The notes: generated from the letters alone by a model not told the origin. 64,000 nt of DNA from Pseudoteredinibacter isoporae_A (GCF_040372805.1 NZ_BAABWJ010000002.1:124001-188000); one strand, 5' to 3'. Positions 49,121-58,558 are shown, counted from the first letter of the stretch. Program-made: numbers and translations.

Positions 49121-49513
49121 ATGCGTTTGATGCACACAATGTTGCGAGTCGCCAATCTTGAGCGCTCGATCGCCTTTTACACCAAGGTCATGCAGATGCA
49201 GCTACTTCGCCTGCAGGAGTATCCAGAGGGTGAATTTACCCTGGCGTTCCTGGGCTATGGTGATGAAGCCAGCAATACCGTTCTTGAATTGACCTATAAC
49301 TGGGCTTCCGGGAATTACGATCTTGGTAATGCCTATGGCCATATCGCGGTTGAGGTCGAAGACGTCTACCAGGCATGCGAACAGATTCGGGCGGCGGGAG
49401 GCCAGGTGACCCGTGAAGCTGGCCCGATGAAGGCGGGAACCTCAATATTGGCCTTCTGTGAAGACCCTGATGGCTACCCCATTCAGCTGTTGGGCAAGCG
49501 CGGTTTACAGTAG
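49121..49513 (+). CDS. gloA: lactoylglutathione lyase homologue with E122Q
   Basis: A 130-residue glyoxalase I-type protein that aligns without gaps to E. coli GloA as I remember it (MRLMHTMLRVANLERSIAFY, TKVMQMQLLRLQEYPEG, VLELTYNWASGNYDLG, AYGHIAVEVE). His5, Glu56 and His74 of the metal site are present at identical numbers, but the fourth ligand and catalytic base Glu122 reads Gln (GYPIQLLG). Normal function would be conversion of the methylglyoxal-glutathione adduct to S-lactoylglutathione. With Gln at 122 activity may be reduced or another substrate preferred. The ATG at 49121 is chosen by homology. Confidence 0.88.
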   Translation: MRLMHTMLRVANLERSIAFYTKVMQMQLLRLQEYPEGEFTLAFLGYGDEASNTVLELTYNWASGNYDLGNAYGHIAVEVEDVYQACEQIRAAGGQVTREAGPMKAGTSILAFCEDPDGYPIQLLGKRGLQ

Positions 49514-49712
49514 GCGCTTCGAATTAGTCCTTTCTCTTCCTTATTATCCAGGCGGCCTGCGTCTGGATCGTTCATTGGTTGCACAAGCAAAACCTGTTAG
49601 AATCCGGCCCCTTTTCAGCTCTGGTCTAGACGTTAAAACGATACCGTAATCTACGGGCCCTATGATGGGGCACCCAGGCAATAGCAATGCACTCTGATAA
49701 ATCGAGGCTCAC

Positions 49713-51281
49713 ATGTTTAATCTGATTCACGAAAAAGCGAATCAATACAATGTTAAGAACGATGTCCTGTCAGGCACGACGGTAGCTCTGGCGCTGGTTC
49801 CTGAGGCGGTGGCATTTGCGTTTGTCGCCGGGGTTGAGCCGATGGTGGGCCTGTATGCGGCGTTTATGATGGGCTTATTAACGGCCGTCTTTGGCGGTCG
49901 CCCAGGCATGATCTCCGGAGCGACGGGCGCCACTGCCGTGGTCATGGTCTCTCTGGTCGCTCAGCATGGTGTGCAATACTTATTCGCGGCAGTACTGCTG
50001 GCGGGCCTGATCCAAATTCTGGCGGGTGTATTGAAGCTAGGTAAATTCATCCGAATGGTGCCGCACCCGGTGATGTTGGGCTTTGTGAATGGCCTGGCCA
50101 TTGTGATTTTCCTGGCTCAGCTGGGGCAGTTCAAAGTACAGGGCGCGGGGGGCCTTGAGTGGATGCAGGGCGAAGCCCTAATGATCATGGTGGGCCTGAT
50201 CGCCCTGACTATGGCGATTGTTCATTTTCTTCCCCGGTTGACGACGGCCGTCCCTGCAGGCTTGGTGGCGATTATCGCGGTTACCTTTATTGTGATTGGT
50301 CTGGATCTTGAGGCGCGTTCAGTTATCGACTTTGTTCGCGATAGCCTGCCTGCTGAAGAAGCGGCCACCGCCACCTTGAAAGGCGAGTTGCCAAGCTTTG
50401 CGATCCCGGCTGTACCGATGACACTGGAAACCCTGTGGATCATCTTGCCTTATGCGGCCATTATTGCGGCCATTGGTTTGATTGAATCCTTACTGACCCT
50501 GAGTCTGATCGATGAAATTACTGAAACCCGAGGTCAGGGCAACCGTGAATGTGTGGGGCAGGGTATTGCCAACAGTGTGAATGGTGTCTTCGGTGGCATG
50601 GGTGGCTGTGCCATGATTGGCCAGAGCATGATCAACATTAACAATGGTGGTCGTGGTCGCCTTTCCGGTATTACCGCCGCCTTGGTATTGCTGGCCTTTA
50701 TTTTGTTCGGCGCTCAGTATATTGAGATGATCCCATTGGCTGCGCTGGTTGGAATTATGTTTATGGTGGTTCTGGGGACTTTCGAGTGGTCCTCGCTGCG
50801 TATCATTCGCAAGATTCCACCTTCTGATGCCTTTATTCTGATTCTGGTGTCAGGCGTGACCGTGGTTTATGACTTGGCGATCGCCGTTATCATTGGTGTG
50901 ATTGTGTCTGCACTGGTGTTCGCCTGGAAGCACGCGAAGCACATCATGGTCGATACCTATACAGATGAAAACGGCTACAAAGTATATGATTTGCGTGGCC
51001 CGATCTTCTTCGGTTCCATCAGCCATTTCCGCGAATTATTTGATCCAAAGAACGATCCTGAACATGTAGTGATTGAATTCAAGCGCTCTCGCGTCAGCGA
51101 TCATTCGGGCATCGAAGCGTTAGATGCATTGGCACTGCGTTATCAGAAAGAAGGCAAGACACTGCATTTGCGTCACCTGAGTCCTGAGTGTCGTAAATTG
51201 TTGAAAAATGCCGGCGATCTTTGCGAAGTGAACGTGATGGAAGATCCGAATTATCGCGTTGCTACGGACGTGCTGGCTTAA
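49713..51281 (+). CDS. SulP family anion transporter with STAS domain
   Basis: A 522-residue inner-membrane transporter. The hydrophobic core (residues about 20-410) has the SulP features TVALALVPEAVAFAFVAGVEP and GRPGMISGATGATAVVMVSL, then NRECVGQGIANSVNGVFGGM near 270. The C-terminal 110 residues form a cytoplasmic STAS domain with VIEFKRSRVSDHSGIEALDA. Family members carry sulfate, bicarbonate or dicarboxylates; sulfate is one option next to a sulfatase-containing genome but no specificity can be read. No operon partner; a hairpin follows. Confidence 0.9.
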   Translation: MFNLIHEKANQYNVKNDVLSGTTVALALVPEAVAFAFVAGVEPMVGLYAAFMMGLLTAVFGGRPGMISGATGATAVVMVSLVAQHGVQYLFAAVLLAGLIQILAGVLKLGKFIRMVPHPVMLGFVNGLAIVIFLAQLGQFKVQGAGGLEWMQGEALMIMVGLIALTMAIVHFLPRLTTAVPAGLVAIIAVTFIVIGLDLEARSVIDFVRDSLPAEEAATATLKGELPSFAIPAVPMTLETLWIILPYAAIIAAIGLIESLLTLSLIDEITETRGQGNRECVGQGIANSVNGVFGGMGGCAMIGQSMININNGGRGRLSGITAALVLLAFILFGAQYIEMIPLAALVGIMFMVVLGTFEWSSLRIIRKIPPSDAFILILVSGVTVVYDLAIAVIIGVIVSALVFAWKHAKHIMVDTYTDENGYKVYDLRGPIFFGSISHFRELFDPKNDPEHVVIEFKRSRVSDHSGIEALDALALRYQKEGKTLHLRHLSPECRKLLKNAGDLCEVNVMEDPNYRVATDVLA

Positions 51282-51295
51282 CTCAGTGCGTCTAT

Positions 51296-51324
51296 GCCAG
51301 GAGTCGAATGGATCGACTTCTGGC
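51296..51324 (+). terminator. hairpin after the SulP gene
   Basis: GCCAGGAGTCGA and TCGACTTCTGGC around a five-base loop pair with one mismatch, 15 bases after the stop codon; the following TATTCTCCCTT is only weakly T-rich. Confidence 0.55.
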
Positions 51325-51411
51325 TATTCTCCCTTGCAACTCTCTCCTGAATTTTTCGGCTTTTTATCTGCTGTTTAGAGTCGTGCTCTTCTTTCTTCGC
51401 GTTACGTATAA

Positions 51412-51993
51412 TCAACTGCAGTCGCGGCTGACCAGTTTATTTTGTCGTGTGATTGAGCGTCGCAAGTAGTCCAGCGTTTGTTCGGGAGCGCCTTCGAGCT
51501 TGCGTTGTTGGAATTGGGTTTGCAGTTTACTCATACGAGTACGACTGCTGGCGCAGCGGCGATGCTTTCGACTCAGTTCCTTAAGTCGTGCTTGATCGCG
51601 TTCACTCATAGTTTTGCTGAGCTCTGTTGTTTCTCGAGCGGGAGTTTGGGCTTGAGCGGGGGCCACTTCAAGAGTTTCCTCGGGCTCGCTGACCACTTTC
51701 TGAGGGGGCGTTTCTTTGCCTTCGGCTAACACTTCCTCGGTGTTGTTGTTTTCTTTTTCCTGAGAGGGCAGAGCTTCGATCACTTCGGGCTGCTTTTCGT
51801 CGGCTTCCTTGATCAGGGTGGCACCGGGACGAGGTTTGTCGCTGTATTGAAATTTTCCCGATTCGTCTTGCCAGCGATAAATCTGAGCGTGTGATTCCAA
51901 GCTGGCCGCCAGGAGGCTTAAGGCACAAATGACGTGGCTAACTGGCTTTTGAAAAAAAGCGGAGCTTTGGTTCTGTAGGGTTGCTGGGTTCAT
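51412..51993 (-). CDS. DUF4124 domain protein
   Basis: A 193-residue envelope protein. A signal-like segment (ICALSLLAASLESHAQ) is followed by the short DUF4124 motif IYRWQDESGKFQYSDKPRPG, common in gammaproteobacterial periplasmic proteins of unknown function. The rest is a charged, low-complexity Glu/Gln/Lys-rich linker and a predicted coiled coil near the end (RDQARLKELSRKHRRC, LQTQFQQRKLEGAPEQTLDY) with several Cys. Confidence 0.82.
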   Translation of the reverse strand: MNPATLQNQSSAFFQKPVSHVICALSLLAASLESHAQIYRWQDESGKFQYSDKPRPGATLIKEADEKQPEVIEALPSQEKENNNTEEVLAEGKETPPQKVVSEPEETLEVAPAQAQTPARETTELSKTMSERDQARLKELSRKHRRCASSRTRMSKLQTQFQQRKLEGAPEQTLDYLRRSITRQNKLVSRDCS

Positions 51994-52162
51994 CCTGGGA
52001 AACCTTCAAATCTGACACTTTGTAGCCGGACGCACCACACCGGTAAGTCCATCATATTAACACTACTCGGGAATGCAACCCGTTAACCCCACCTCAATTC
52101 CATCGGAGCTGAAAACCGTTCAATCGGTCGATTGAACCGCTCAGGTGCGTATTCGGGAAACA

Positions 52163-52867
52163 TTATTTTTCTATTGGGCTGAAGAGGCGCTGAATATGGC
52201 GTTGTAGGGTGATTTGGGCAAGTTGCCAGTTCTCAGGATTGTTCTCGACGACCAATAGATATTCCAACCATTGGATAACCCCATGCAGGGATTGGGCATC
52301 GGCTTCCGGAGCGTCATTGCCCAGCCGTTCCAGAAATTGCTGGATGGCGGTCAATATCTCCCCCCGAAGTACCTGATACTTTTCTTCCAGGCTTCGGTTG
52401 TGCAGGGTCTCGTTGAGAAACGCGTGTTCCAGGCGCCTCGATTCCACGTCATCTACCTGGCGGCGAATGTGTTCCATGACCAGAGCCGATGCTTCAACCG
52501 ACAGGCTTTCCAGTTGGGCGGCGGAAGGTGCGTTATCACTCAGCTCGGCTAATCTGTTCTGGTAGAGGGCCAGAGTCTGCGCTTTTAGCCAGGCACTCCG
52601 GGCCTGACTTTGTTCGATGAAAAGACCAAAGGCGTCATTGATCAAGTCTTTGATGTCTTTGAAGTAGTAGGTTGTGGCTGAAAGTGGAACCTCGGCTTCC
52701 TTGGCAATGGCGCGGTGGCGAACAGCCCGGATACCATCCCGGGCAATAATTCGCATGGTGGCTTCAAGAATTTCCTTGCGACGATGTCGGCTGTTGGCCC
52801 GTCTCGGCTGACGCCCTTTTATGTCCAGGCCGAGGTTCTTACTGTCGTTTTCGTTTTCACCTGCCAT
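52163..52867 (-). CDS. TetR family transcriptional regulator
   Basis: A 234-residue regulator. The helix-turn-helix is at about residues 25-70 (RRKEILEATMRIIARDGIRA then HRAIAKEAEVPLSATTYYFK). The Leu- and Glu-rich C-terminal domain gives no ligand clue. The open frame extends to 53014 and would overlap rnfE; the ATG at 52867, 49 codons in, is chosen because it starts the conserved part and keeps the genes separate. It is the next gene after the rnf operon on the same strand but need not control it. Confidence 0.85.
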   Translation of the reverse strand: MAGENENDSKNLGLDIKGRQPRRANSRHRRKEILEATMRIIARDGIRAVRHRAIAKEAEVPLSATTYYFKDIKDLINDAFGLFIEQSQARSAWLKAQTLALYQNRLAELSDNAPSAAQLESLSVEASALVMEHIRRQVDDVESRRLEHAFLNETLHNRSLEEKYQVLRGEILTAIQQFLERLGNDAPEADAQSLHGVIQWLEYLLVVENNPENWQLAQITLQRHIQRLFSPIEK

Positions 52868-52916
52868 GATGATGGGTCGTACCTTCTCTGACGAATAGTC
52901 TCTATCGCTGATCAGT

Positions 52917-53639
52917 CTAACTGATATGGCCGGTGGTGCGAACCCGTCGGCTGCCGGCCGCTTTCGGTGCCTGCTTGGCTTTGGCTTTTTGTTGTTGATA
53001 GTGATCGATTGCATTTTTTGCGGCGATCAAAAATCCGGTGACGATAAAAGCGCCCGGGGGGAGAAGAGCAACGAGCAATCCCGGATAGTCTTTACCAAAC
53101 ACCGCAATTTCCCAATTTTCCGCCACGGGTCCAAGAAGAAGATCCATGCCAGCGAACAAGGTTCCTGCGCCCAGCAGCTCCCGCGCCGCACCCAGTATCA
53201 ACAGGACGATAAGAAAACCGAGGCCCATCATTACGGCGTCGACGGTCGAGGCCAGGACACCGTTCTTACTGGCGAAGGCGTCTGCACGTCCCAGAATGGT
53301 ACAGTTGGTCACAATCAGCGGTATGAATATGCCCAGAATTTGATACAGCTCGTAGGTGAACGCCTGCATCAGTAACTCAGTTGCCGTAGTAAAAGAAGCA
53401 ATGATCATGACGAAGGCGGGCAGCCGCACGGCATCGCTGACGGCATGACGAATCAATGAGACGCTGATGTTCGACCCGAGCAGTACCAGAAGGGTGGCCA
53501 GCCCCAGCCCGAGGGCATTGACCACCGAGCCGGTTACGGCCAACAGTGGACACAGGCCGAGCAGCTGCACCAGCGCCGGGTTGTTGGTCCAGAGGCCGTT
53601 CTTGCTGATGTCGGTGTAATTTACGGTTTGATCACTCAT
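52917..53639 (-). CDS. rnfE: ion-translocating oxidoreductase complex subunit E
   Basis: Inner-membrane subunit of the Rnf/Rsx complex, 240 residues, with six hydrophobic segments. WTNNPALVQLLGLCPLLAVT opens the conserved part, matching RnfE; with RnfA it forms the antiparallel membrane core holding an iron-sulfur centre between LLGLCPLL and IVTNCTILGRADAFASKN. A basic Lys-rich tail ends the protein (HYQQQKAKAKQAPKAAGSRR). It overlaps rnfG by eight bases and is the last gene of the operon. Confidence 0.96.
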   Translation of the reverse strand: MSDQTVNYTDISKNGLWTNNPALVQLLGLCPLLAVTGSVVNALGLGLATLLVLLGSNISVSLIRHAVSDAVRLPAFVMIIASFTTATELLMQAFTYELYQILGIFIPLIVTNCTILGRADAFASKNGVLASTVDAVMMGLGFLIVLLILGAARELLGAGTLFAGMDLLLGPVAENWEIAVFGKDYPGLLVALLPPGAFIVTGFLIAAKNAIDHYQQQKAKAKQAPKAAGSRRVRTTGHIS

Positions 53640-54309
53640 GGTGGGATTCTACCTTGGCGATGGGGGCTGCTTCACGCTGTTCAACAGATGGTTGATTGTT
53701 CAGCCATTGGCGAAAGGCTTGGACAGAGGTTTTGACTTGCTTGATGACAGCACGGGGCGTAATGGTTGCTCCGGTAAATTGATCAAAGTCACCGCCGTCT
53801 TTCTTTACGGCCCAATCACTTTCGTTTTGTGGAGTCAGTGAGCGCCCGGTAAAGCTTAATATCCAGTCACTTTTTTTCAGCTCCACCTTGTCACCCAATC
53901 CAGGTGTTTCTTTATGGGCCAGCACTCGCACACCGCTAACGGTGCCTTCGGGGGTAATGCCCATCAGAATTTTAATGTCACCGCTGTAACCATCCGGTGC
54001 CGTAGCAGGAACCAGATAGGCCAATACTTTATCGCCTCTCTTAGCGACATGCACTTTTTCGGAATCTCTCCAGAATAATTTTTCCTGCAAAGACGTCGGA
54101 ATCTCCAGGGATTCAGCCAGCATATCGTTGTCGTGTTTGTCCGGCAGACTGGAAATGATTTCCAACAGCGCCTGTTCGGCGGCTTTGCGTTGAGCGGCAG
54201 CAATGCGATCCTTGGTGAGCAGTTGGGTGCCAGCCAGAACGGCGGCCGTGAGCAGGGCAAAGGTGCCGAGGATAATTGCGTTTCTACTGATGGAATTCCC
54301 TAAGCTCAT
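53632..54309 (-). CDS. rnfG: Rnf complex subunit G (covalent FMN)
   Basis: A 225-residue subunit with one N-terminal membrane helix (AIILGTFALLTAAVLAGTQL) and a periplasmic FMN-binding domain. FDQFTGATITPRAVI near residue 180 is the flavinylation motif (S/T-G-A-T-x-T) whose Thr bonds FMN through phosphate. VLAHKETPGLGDKVE is also typical. It overlaps rnfD by four bases. The flavin transferase (ApbE) needed to attach FMN is not in the window. Confidence 0.96.
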   Translation of the reverse strand: MSLGNSISRNAIILGTFALLTAAVLAGTQLLTKDRIAAAQRKAAEQALLEIISSLPDKHDNDMLAESLEIPTSLQEKLFWRDSEKVHVAKRGDKVLAYLVPATAPDGYSGDIKILMGITPEGTVSGVRVLAHKETPGLGDKVELKKSDWILSFTGRSLTPQNESDWAVKKDGGDFDQFTGATITPRAVIKQVKTSVQAFRQWLNNQPSVEQREAAPIAKVESHHE

Positions 54310-55358
54310 GGTTCCTGCTTCTCCGTCGCTCGGCGCGCTTTGTCGTGACCATAGCTGCGCGGTACGGTGTAGTAATCAATAAAAGGAGCGGCGAAGTTCA
54401 TCAGCAATACCGCAAAGGCGATGGCATCGGGATAGTTACCCAATACCCGAATGATGTACACCAGAGCACCGATAGCTGCCCCAAAAATCAGGCGACCGCG
54501 GGTGGAAACGGTAGAGCTCACCGGGTCGGTCACAATAAAGAATGCTCCGAGCATCGTGGCTCCACTGAATAAATGCAAAGTCAGCGAGCCGCCAGATTGT
54601 GAACTGCCGGCATCATAACCAAGCAGGGCACAGAGGCTGAGCGCGGCGAGCATGCTGACGGGTGCATGCCAGGTAAACACTTTCTTATACAACAGGTACA
54701 GGCCGCCCATTAAGAAGCCGAGGTTCACCCATTCCCAGCCTGCACCCGCCAGGGCGCCTGTACGAAGCAGTGCATTGTCGGCGTAAACCTGACTCATCAG
54801 CTGGCTGTTGTTTTGCTTCACAATGTCCAGTGCAGTTGCGCTGGTGTAGGCGTCCAATCCTTCGCCGGTAAAGACGTGCTGTAAGGCGGCGCTAATGGAA
54901 GGCAGCTGTTCGGCCAAAGGCAGTGGAGCGGGCCATTGACTCATTTGCAGAGGGAAGGATATCAGCACCACTACATAACCGACCATGGCGGGGTTAAAGG
55001 GGTTATAGCCCATACCACCGTAGAGTTGTTTGGCTAACACAATGGCGCTCAGGCTAGCCACAGCCACTACCCACCAGGGGCAATAGGGCGGCAATGCCAG
55101 ACCCAGTAAAACCGCTGTCACGGCTGCGCTGTAATCTTGCAAATAGAAGCTGAGTGGGCGTTTGCGCAGTGCCAGAATCGCCGCTTCCGCAGCGAGACAA
55201 AACAGCAAGGCCAGCATGATATTGAGCAGACTGCCCGGACCAAAGAAGTAGGTCAGCGCCGCGAGGCCCGGCAACGTCGCCAGGATAACGGTGCGCATGA
55301 CTGAACGGGTATCAATCCGACCGTGAGCGTGCGGCGAACTGGCGCGCAGGAATGACAT
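54306..55358 (-). CDS. rnfD: Rnf complex subunit D (covalent FMN)
   Basis: A 350-residue integral subunit with about ten hydrophobic segments, including the TLPGLAALTYFFGPGSLLNI start and GGMGYNPFNPAMVGYVVVLI near residue 115 typical of RnfD/NqrB. The likely FMN-Thr lies in the segment between residues 170 and 180 (DAYTSATALD). HLFSGATMLGAFFIVTDPVS is another family marker. It shares one base with the rnfC stop region and four with rnfG, so translation is coupled. Confidence 0.96.
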   Translation of the reverse strand: MSFLRASSPHAHGRIDTRSVMRTVILATLPGLAALTYFFGPGSLLNIMLALLFCLAAEAAILALRKRPLSFYLQDYSAAVTAVLLGLALPPYCPWWVVAVASLSAIVLAKQLYGGMGYNPFNPAMVGYVVVLISFPLQMSQWPAPLPLAEQLPSISAALQHVFTGEGLDAYTSATALDIVKQNNSQLMSQVYADNALLRTGALAGAGWEWVNLGFLMGGLYLLYKKVFTWHAPVSMLAALSLCALLGYDAGSSQSGGSLTLHLFSGATMLGAFFIVTDPVSSTVSTRGRLIFGAAIGALVYIIRVLGNYPDAIAFAVLLMNFAAPFIDYYTVPRSYGHDKARRATEKQEP

Positions 55359-57922
55359 TATTCGGCCTCCAATTCAGCGAGTTTGTTTTGAAGTTTTTCC
55401 AAGCCCAGCTTGAAGGCATCGATATTGTCGTTGTTTTCGGCCATGGCATTGTCCAGCCGTTGCTGGGCTTTATCGATTCGCTGTTTGAGGGATTCTACCT
55501 GTGCTTGCCGTTTTTCTTCGGGACTCATACTGGCTTGAGCGGCGGCTTTTTCTTTCGCTTTGGCGATGGCGGCCGAGGCGGCATCTTCCACGGCGGCGAC
55601 CACTTGGGGTTCTGATGCGCTGGCTGCCGGAGAGTTGTCTGATGGCTCTGCTTCGCGAATTTCCTGTTTTACGGTCGCAATTTTTTCCTGCAATTTGGCG
55701 ACAGCCGTTTCTAAGGCGGGACGTTGATCGGCGTCCGCCGACGCCAGTTTTTCTTCGCTCTTATTCAGGCGAGATTCCAGGGACTTTAAACTGCTTTGCA
55801 GTTTTTCCGTCGGTGACATGCTCAGCCTTTGCATGGCTTTGGCCTTGGCGCGTTCAATGGGATCTTCAATACTGTCGGGATCAACAGGAGACTCGTTGCC
55901 AGGGCCAGGAGCAGTGGCCTGCAGGTCAGTGATTTCCTGTTTCAGGTCACTGATTTTTTGTGTGAGCTTGTCGACCGCTGCATTCATAGCCCCTTTCTTG
56001 TCTTCATCGGCCTCGGCGGCTTTCTGTTGGGCTTTTTTGAGGCGTTCCTGCAGCGAGTTCAGTGTGTTCCGGGCTTTTTCCAGTGGCGACATGCTCAAGC
56101 GCTGCTGGGCTTTGGCCTTTGCGCGCTCAATCGGATCGTCACTGTCGACTGCCAGACTGCTACTGTTCTGGCTTTGCTTAAATTCGGCCAGCTTTGTTTC
56201 GGCGTCTTTCATGCGCACTTGCGCTTGCTTGAAGCGGGCTTCCAGTTTGGCTTTCTGTTCATCAGTTTCCGCTTGTTGCCACTTTTCCTCAGCACTCTTG
56301 GCGCGGTTGCTGGCATTGTTGAAGGCGCGCTCCAGTTTTGCCAATTGCTCGGCTGGGTCGTCTTGTTGAGCCTGGACCCGAGCCATGGCAGCGGCAACGG
56401 GATCGGCAGGGGCGCTGCCTGGAGCGGGCTTGGCTGCGGCTTTCGCCTTGGCAGCTTCGGCGGCTTTCTTGCGGGCGAGACGTTTGGCTTCTTTTTCAGC
56501 CTCGGCTGCTTCAATGCGTTTTTGTCGGAATTCAAAACGCTGGCGGGAGCGGTCGGATTTTTCTTTATCGATTGCTGCCTGGCGAATTTCGCCTTTCGAC
56601 GCACGGTAATACTGCACCAGAGGAATGCTGCTTGGGCAGACGTAGGCGCAGGCGCCGCATTCAATACAATCCATCAGATTGTGTGCTTGCAGACGATCGT
56701 GATCTTTAGCCTGGGCGTACCAGTATAGCTGCTGGGGCAGCAGGCTTGCCGGACAGGCTTCGGCGCAATGCCCGCAGCGGATGCACGCTTGTGCAGGTTC
56801 CGGATCAGGCATTTCCTGATGACTGGGTGCCAGCAAGCAGTTACTGGTTTTGACCAGCGGAGCGTTTATGTCGGGCAAGCTGAAACCCATCATGGGGCCC
56901 CCGGCAATCAAACGTGCACAGCGATCCTCGTCAAAGCCAAACTGCTTGAGAACGAATGCGCTGGGCGTACCGATTCTCACCAGAGTATTGCCTTGTTGCT
57001 TCAGGCTTTCACCGACCACGGTCGTAATTCTTTCTGTTAGCGGTTTGCCATATCGGATGGCTTCCCAAATGGCCACCGTGGTGCCAACGTTTTGCAGGAC
57101 GATTCCAATGTGTGCCGGCAGTCCGCCGCTTGGGACTTCTTTACCGGTCAGAATTTGAATGAGCTGTTTTTCGCCACCCGAGGGGTATTTCGTGGGAAAG
57201 CTCACCACTTTAATGTGGTCAATGCCCGGGACTTCACTGGCATCCAGATGGGCCAGAGAGTGTTCCAGTGCCGCGATTGCTTCGGGTTTGTTGTCTTCGA
57301 CACCGATCAGAATATTGTCAGGCTCGCCCAACATATGAGCGAGCAGAGCACAGCCGCGAATAATATCGTCGCTGCGTTGCTGCATTAGAACATCGTCAGC
57401 GGTGATATAAGGCTCACACTCGGTGCCATTAATAATCAGAGTATCGATTGGGCTGGTAGCGGGCGGACGCAGCTTAACGGCGGTTGGAAAACCCGCACCG
57501 CCCATACCGGCAATGCCGGATTGGCGAACGCGGTTCAGCAGTTCATCAGTCTCCAGCGCGTAGGGGTTTTCGGTTTCAGTCCGTGGCACCCAGCGATCTT
57601 CGCCATCGCAGCGAATAACAATGCAATCGCCCCATAAGCCAGAACTGTGAGGAATTGGACGGGGTTCTATTGCAATGACCTCGCCAGAACTGCTGGCGTG
57701 AACGGCCGCGCTGAACGGACCATTCGGCTCTGCGATCATCTGTCCTCGCAAAACCTTGTCGCCAATATTAACGATCGCTTCTGCCGGAGCACCAATGTGT
57801 TGGCTGAGCGGTAAAATCAGCTCGGCGGGAATGGCGCTGTGTTGGAGTTTTGTCTGCAGGGATTGTTGTTTGTTTTCCGGCGGATGCACACCACCACGTA
57901 AAGGGTAAATTAACTGACTCAT
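55358..57922 (-). CDS. rnfC: Rnf complex subunit C with long repeat tail
   Basis: The peripheral, NADH/FMN-binding subunit. Residues 1-450 are canonical: GGVHPPENKQ, GMGGAGFPTAVKL near 150, and two 4Fe-4S clusters in CIRCGHCAEACPASLLPQQL near 385 and CIECGACAYVCPSSIPLVQY near 425. From about residue 470 a long tail rich in Ala, Lys, Glu and Gln follows, with at least three related blocks starting SMSPLEK, SMSPTEK and SMSPEEK (about residues 610, 701 and 799) and containing coiled coil. RnfC of enterobacteria has such a tail, though its length varies. Total 854 residues. Confidence 0.96.
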   Translation of the reverse strand: MSQLIYPLRGGVHPPENKQQSLQTKLQHSAIPAELILPLSQHIGAPAEAIVNIGDKVLRGQMIAEPNGPFSAAVHASSSGEVIAIEPRPIPHSSGLWGDCIVIRCDGEDRWVPRTETENPYALETDELLNRVRQSGIAGMGGAGFPTAVKLRPPATSPIDTLIINGTECEPYITADDVLMQQRSDDIIRGCALLAHMLGEPDNILIGVEDNKPEAIAALEHSLAHLDASEVPGIDHIKVVSFPTKYPSGGEKQLIQILTGKEVPSGGLPAHIGIVLQNVGTTVAIWEAIRYGKPLTERITTVVGESLKQQGNTLVRIGTPSAFVLKQFGFDEDRCARLIAGGPMMGFSLPDINAPLVKTSNCLLAPSHQEMPDPEPAQACIRCGHCAEACPASLLPQQLYWYAQAKDHDRLQAHNLMDCIECGACAYVCPSSIPLVQYYRASKGEIRQAAIDKEKSDRSRQRFEFRQKRIEAAEAEKEAKRLARKKAAEAAKAKAAAKPAPGSAPADPVAAAMARVQAQQDDPAEQLAKLERAFNNASNRAKSAEEKWQQAETDEQKAKLEARFKQAQVRMKDAETKLAEFKQSQNSSSLAVDSDDPIERAKAKAQQRLSMSPLEKARNTLNSLQERLKKAQQKAAEADEDKKGAMNAAVDKLTQKISDLKQEITDLQATAPGPGNESPVDPDSIEDPIERAKAKAMQRLSMSPTEKLQSSLKSLESRLNKSEEKLASADADQRPALETAVAKLQEKIATVKQEIREAEPSDNSPAASASEPQVVAAVEDAASAAIAKAKEKAAAQASMSPEEKRQAQVESLKQRIDKAQQRLDNAMAENNDNIDAFKLGLEKLQNKLAELEAE

Positions 57923-58545
57923 GCGGCATCACCCTCGACATTGGGAGAGCGATCGCTCGCGATAATGGTTTGCTGGTTTACGCCATCAAGCGGCGAAGGC
58001 AGTTGCCATTTCCAGTTGGTCAAGGTGATTTCAACATCGCGCATTTCAATACAATCAACCGGGCAGGGTTCGACACATAAGTCGCAACCGGTGCATTCAT
58101 CTACGATCACAGTGTGCATATGTTTGGCAGAGCCCAGGATGGCATCCATTGGGCAGGCTTGGATGCACTTGGTGCAGCCAATGCACTCGTCTTCGCGAAT
58201 ATAGGCCACTTGGGGAATGTCAGACTCGGCGCCGTGTTCGGCGTCCAGTTCCGGAGCGTCCACACCGAGTAAGTCAGCAATTGCGTTAATGGTTTCCTGG
58301 CCGCCGGGCGGGCATTTATTAATTTCTTCGCCGTTCGCAATGCCCTCAGCGTAGGGTCGACAACCTGGATGGCCACACTGGCCACACTGGGTTTGAGGCA
58401 ATAAATTATCAACCTGGTCAATAATAGGGTTACCTTCGATTTTGTACCGCACGGCGGCGAAACCGAGAATGGCACCAAACAACAGGGCGAGACCGCCAAG
58501 TACTAATAATGCTAACAACAGGGGGTGTAGGTTACTCAGATCCAT
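57919..58545 (-). CDS. rnfB: Rnf complex subunit B (ferredoxin)
   Basis: A 208-residue subunit with an N-terminal membrane anchor (LLALLVLGGLALLFGAILG). A four-Cys cluster follows in TQCGQCGHPGCRPYAEGI, and a ferredoxin domain has CIGCTKCIQACPMDAI and CTGCDLCVEPCPVDCI for two 4Fe-4S clusters. It relays electrons to RnfC from reduced ferredoxin. It overlaps rnfC by four bases. Confidence 0.97.
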   Translation of the reverse strand: MDLSNLHPLLLALLVLGGLALLFGAILGFAAVRYKIEGNPIIDQVDNLLPQTQCGQCGHPGCRPYAEGIANGEEINKCPPGGQETINAIADLLGVDAPELDAEHGAESDIPQVAYIREDECIGCTKCIQACPMDAILGSAKHMHTVIVDECTGCDLCVEPCPVDCIEMRDVEITLTNWKWQLPSPLDGVNQQTIIASDRSPNVEGDAA

Positions 58546-58558
58546 GGGCTAATTCGGT

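Noticed and set aside
55829..56728. A 299-residue plus-strand open frame and several others opposite rnfC
   Set aside because: They are shadows of the repeated Ala/Lys-rich codons of RnfC; no ribosome site or family, and they run against a clear operon.
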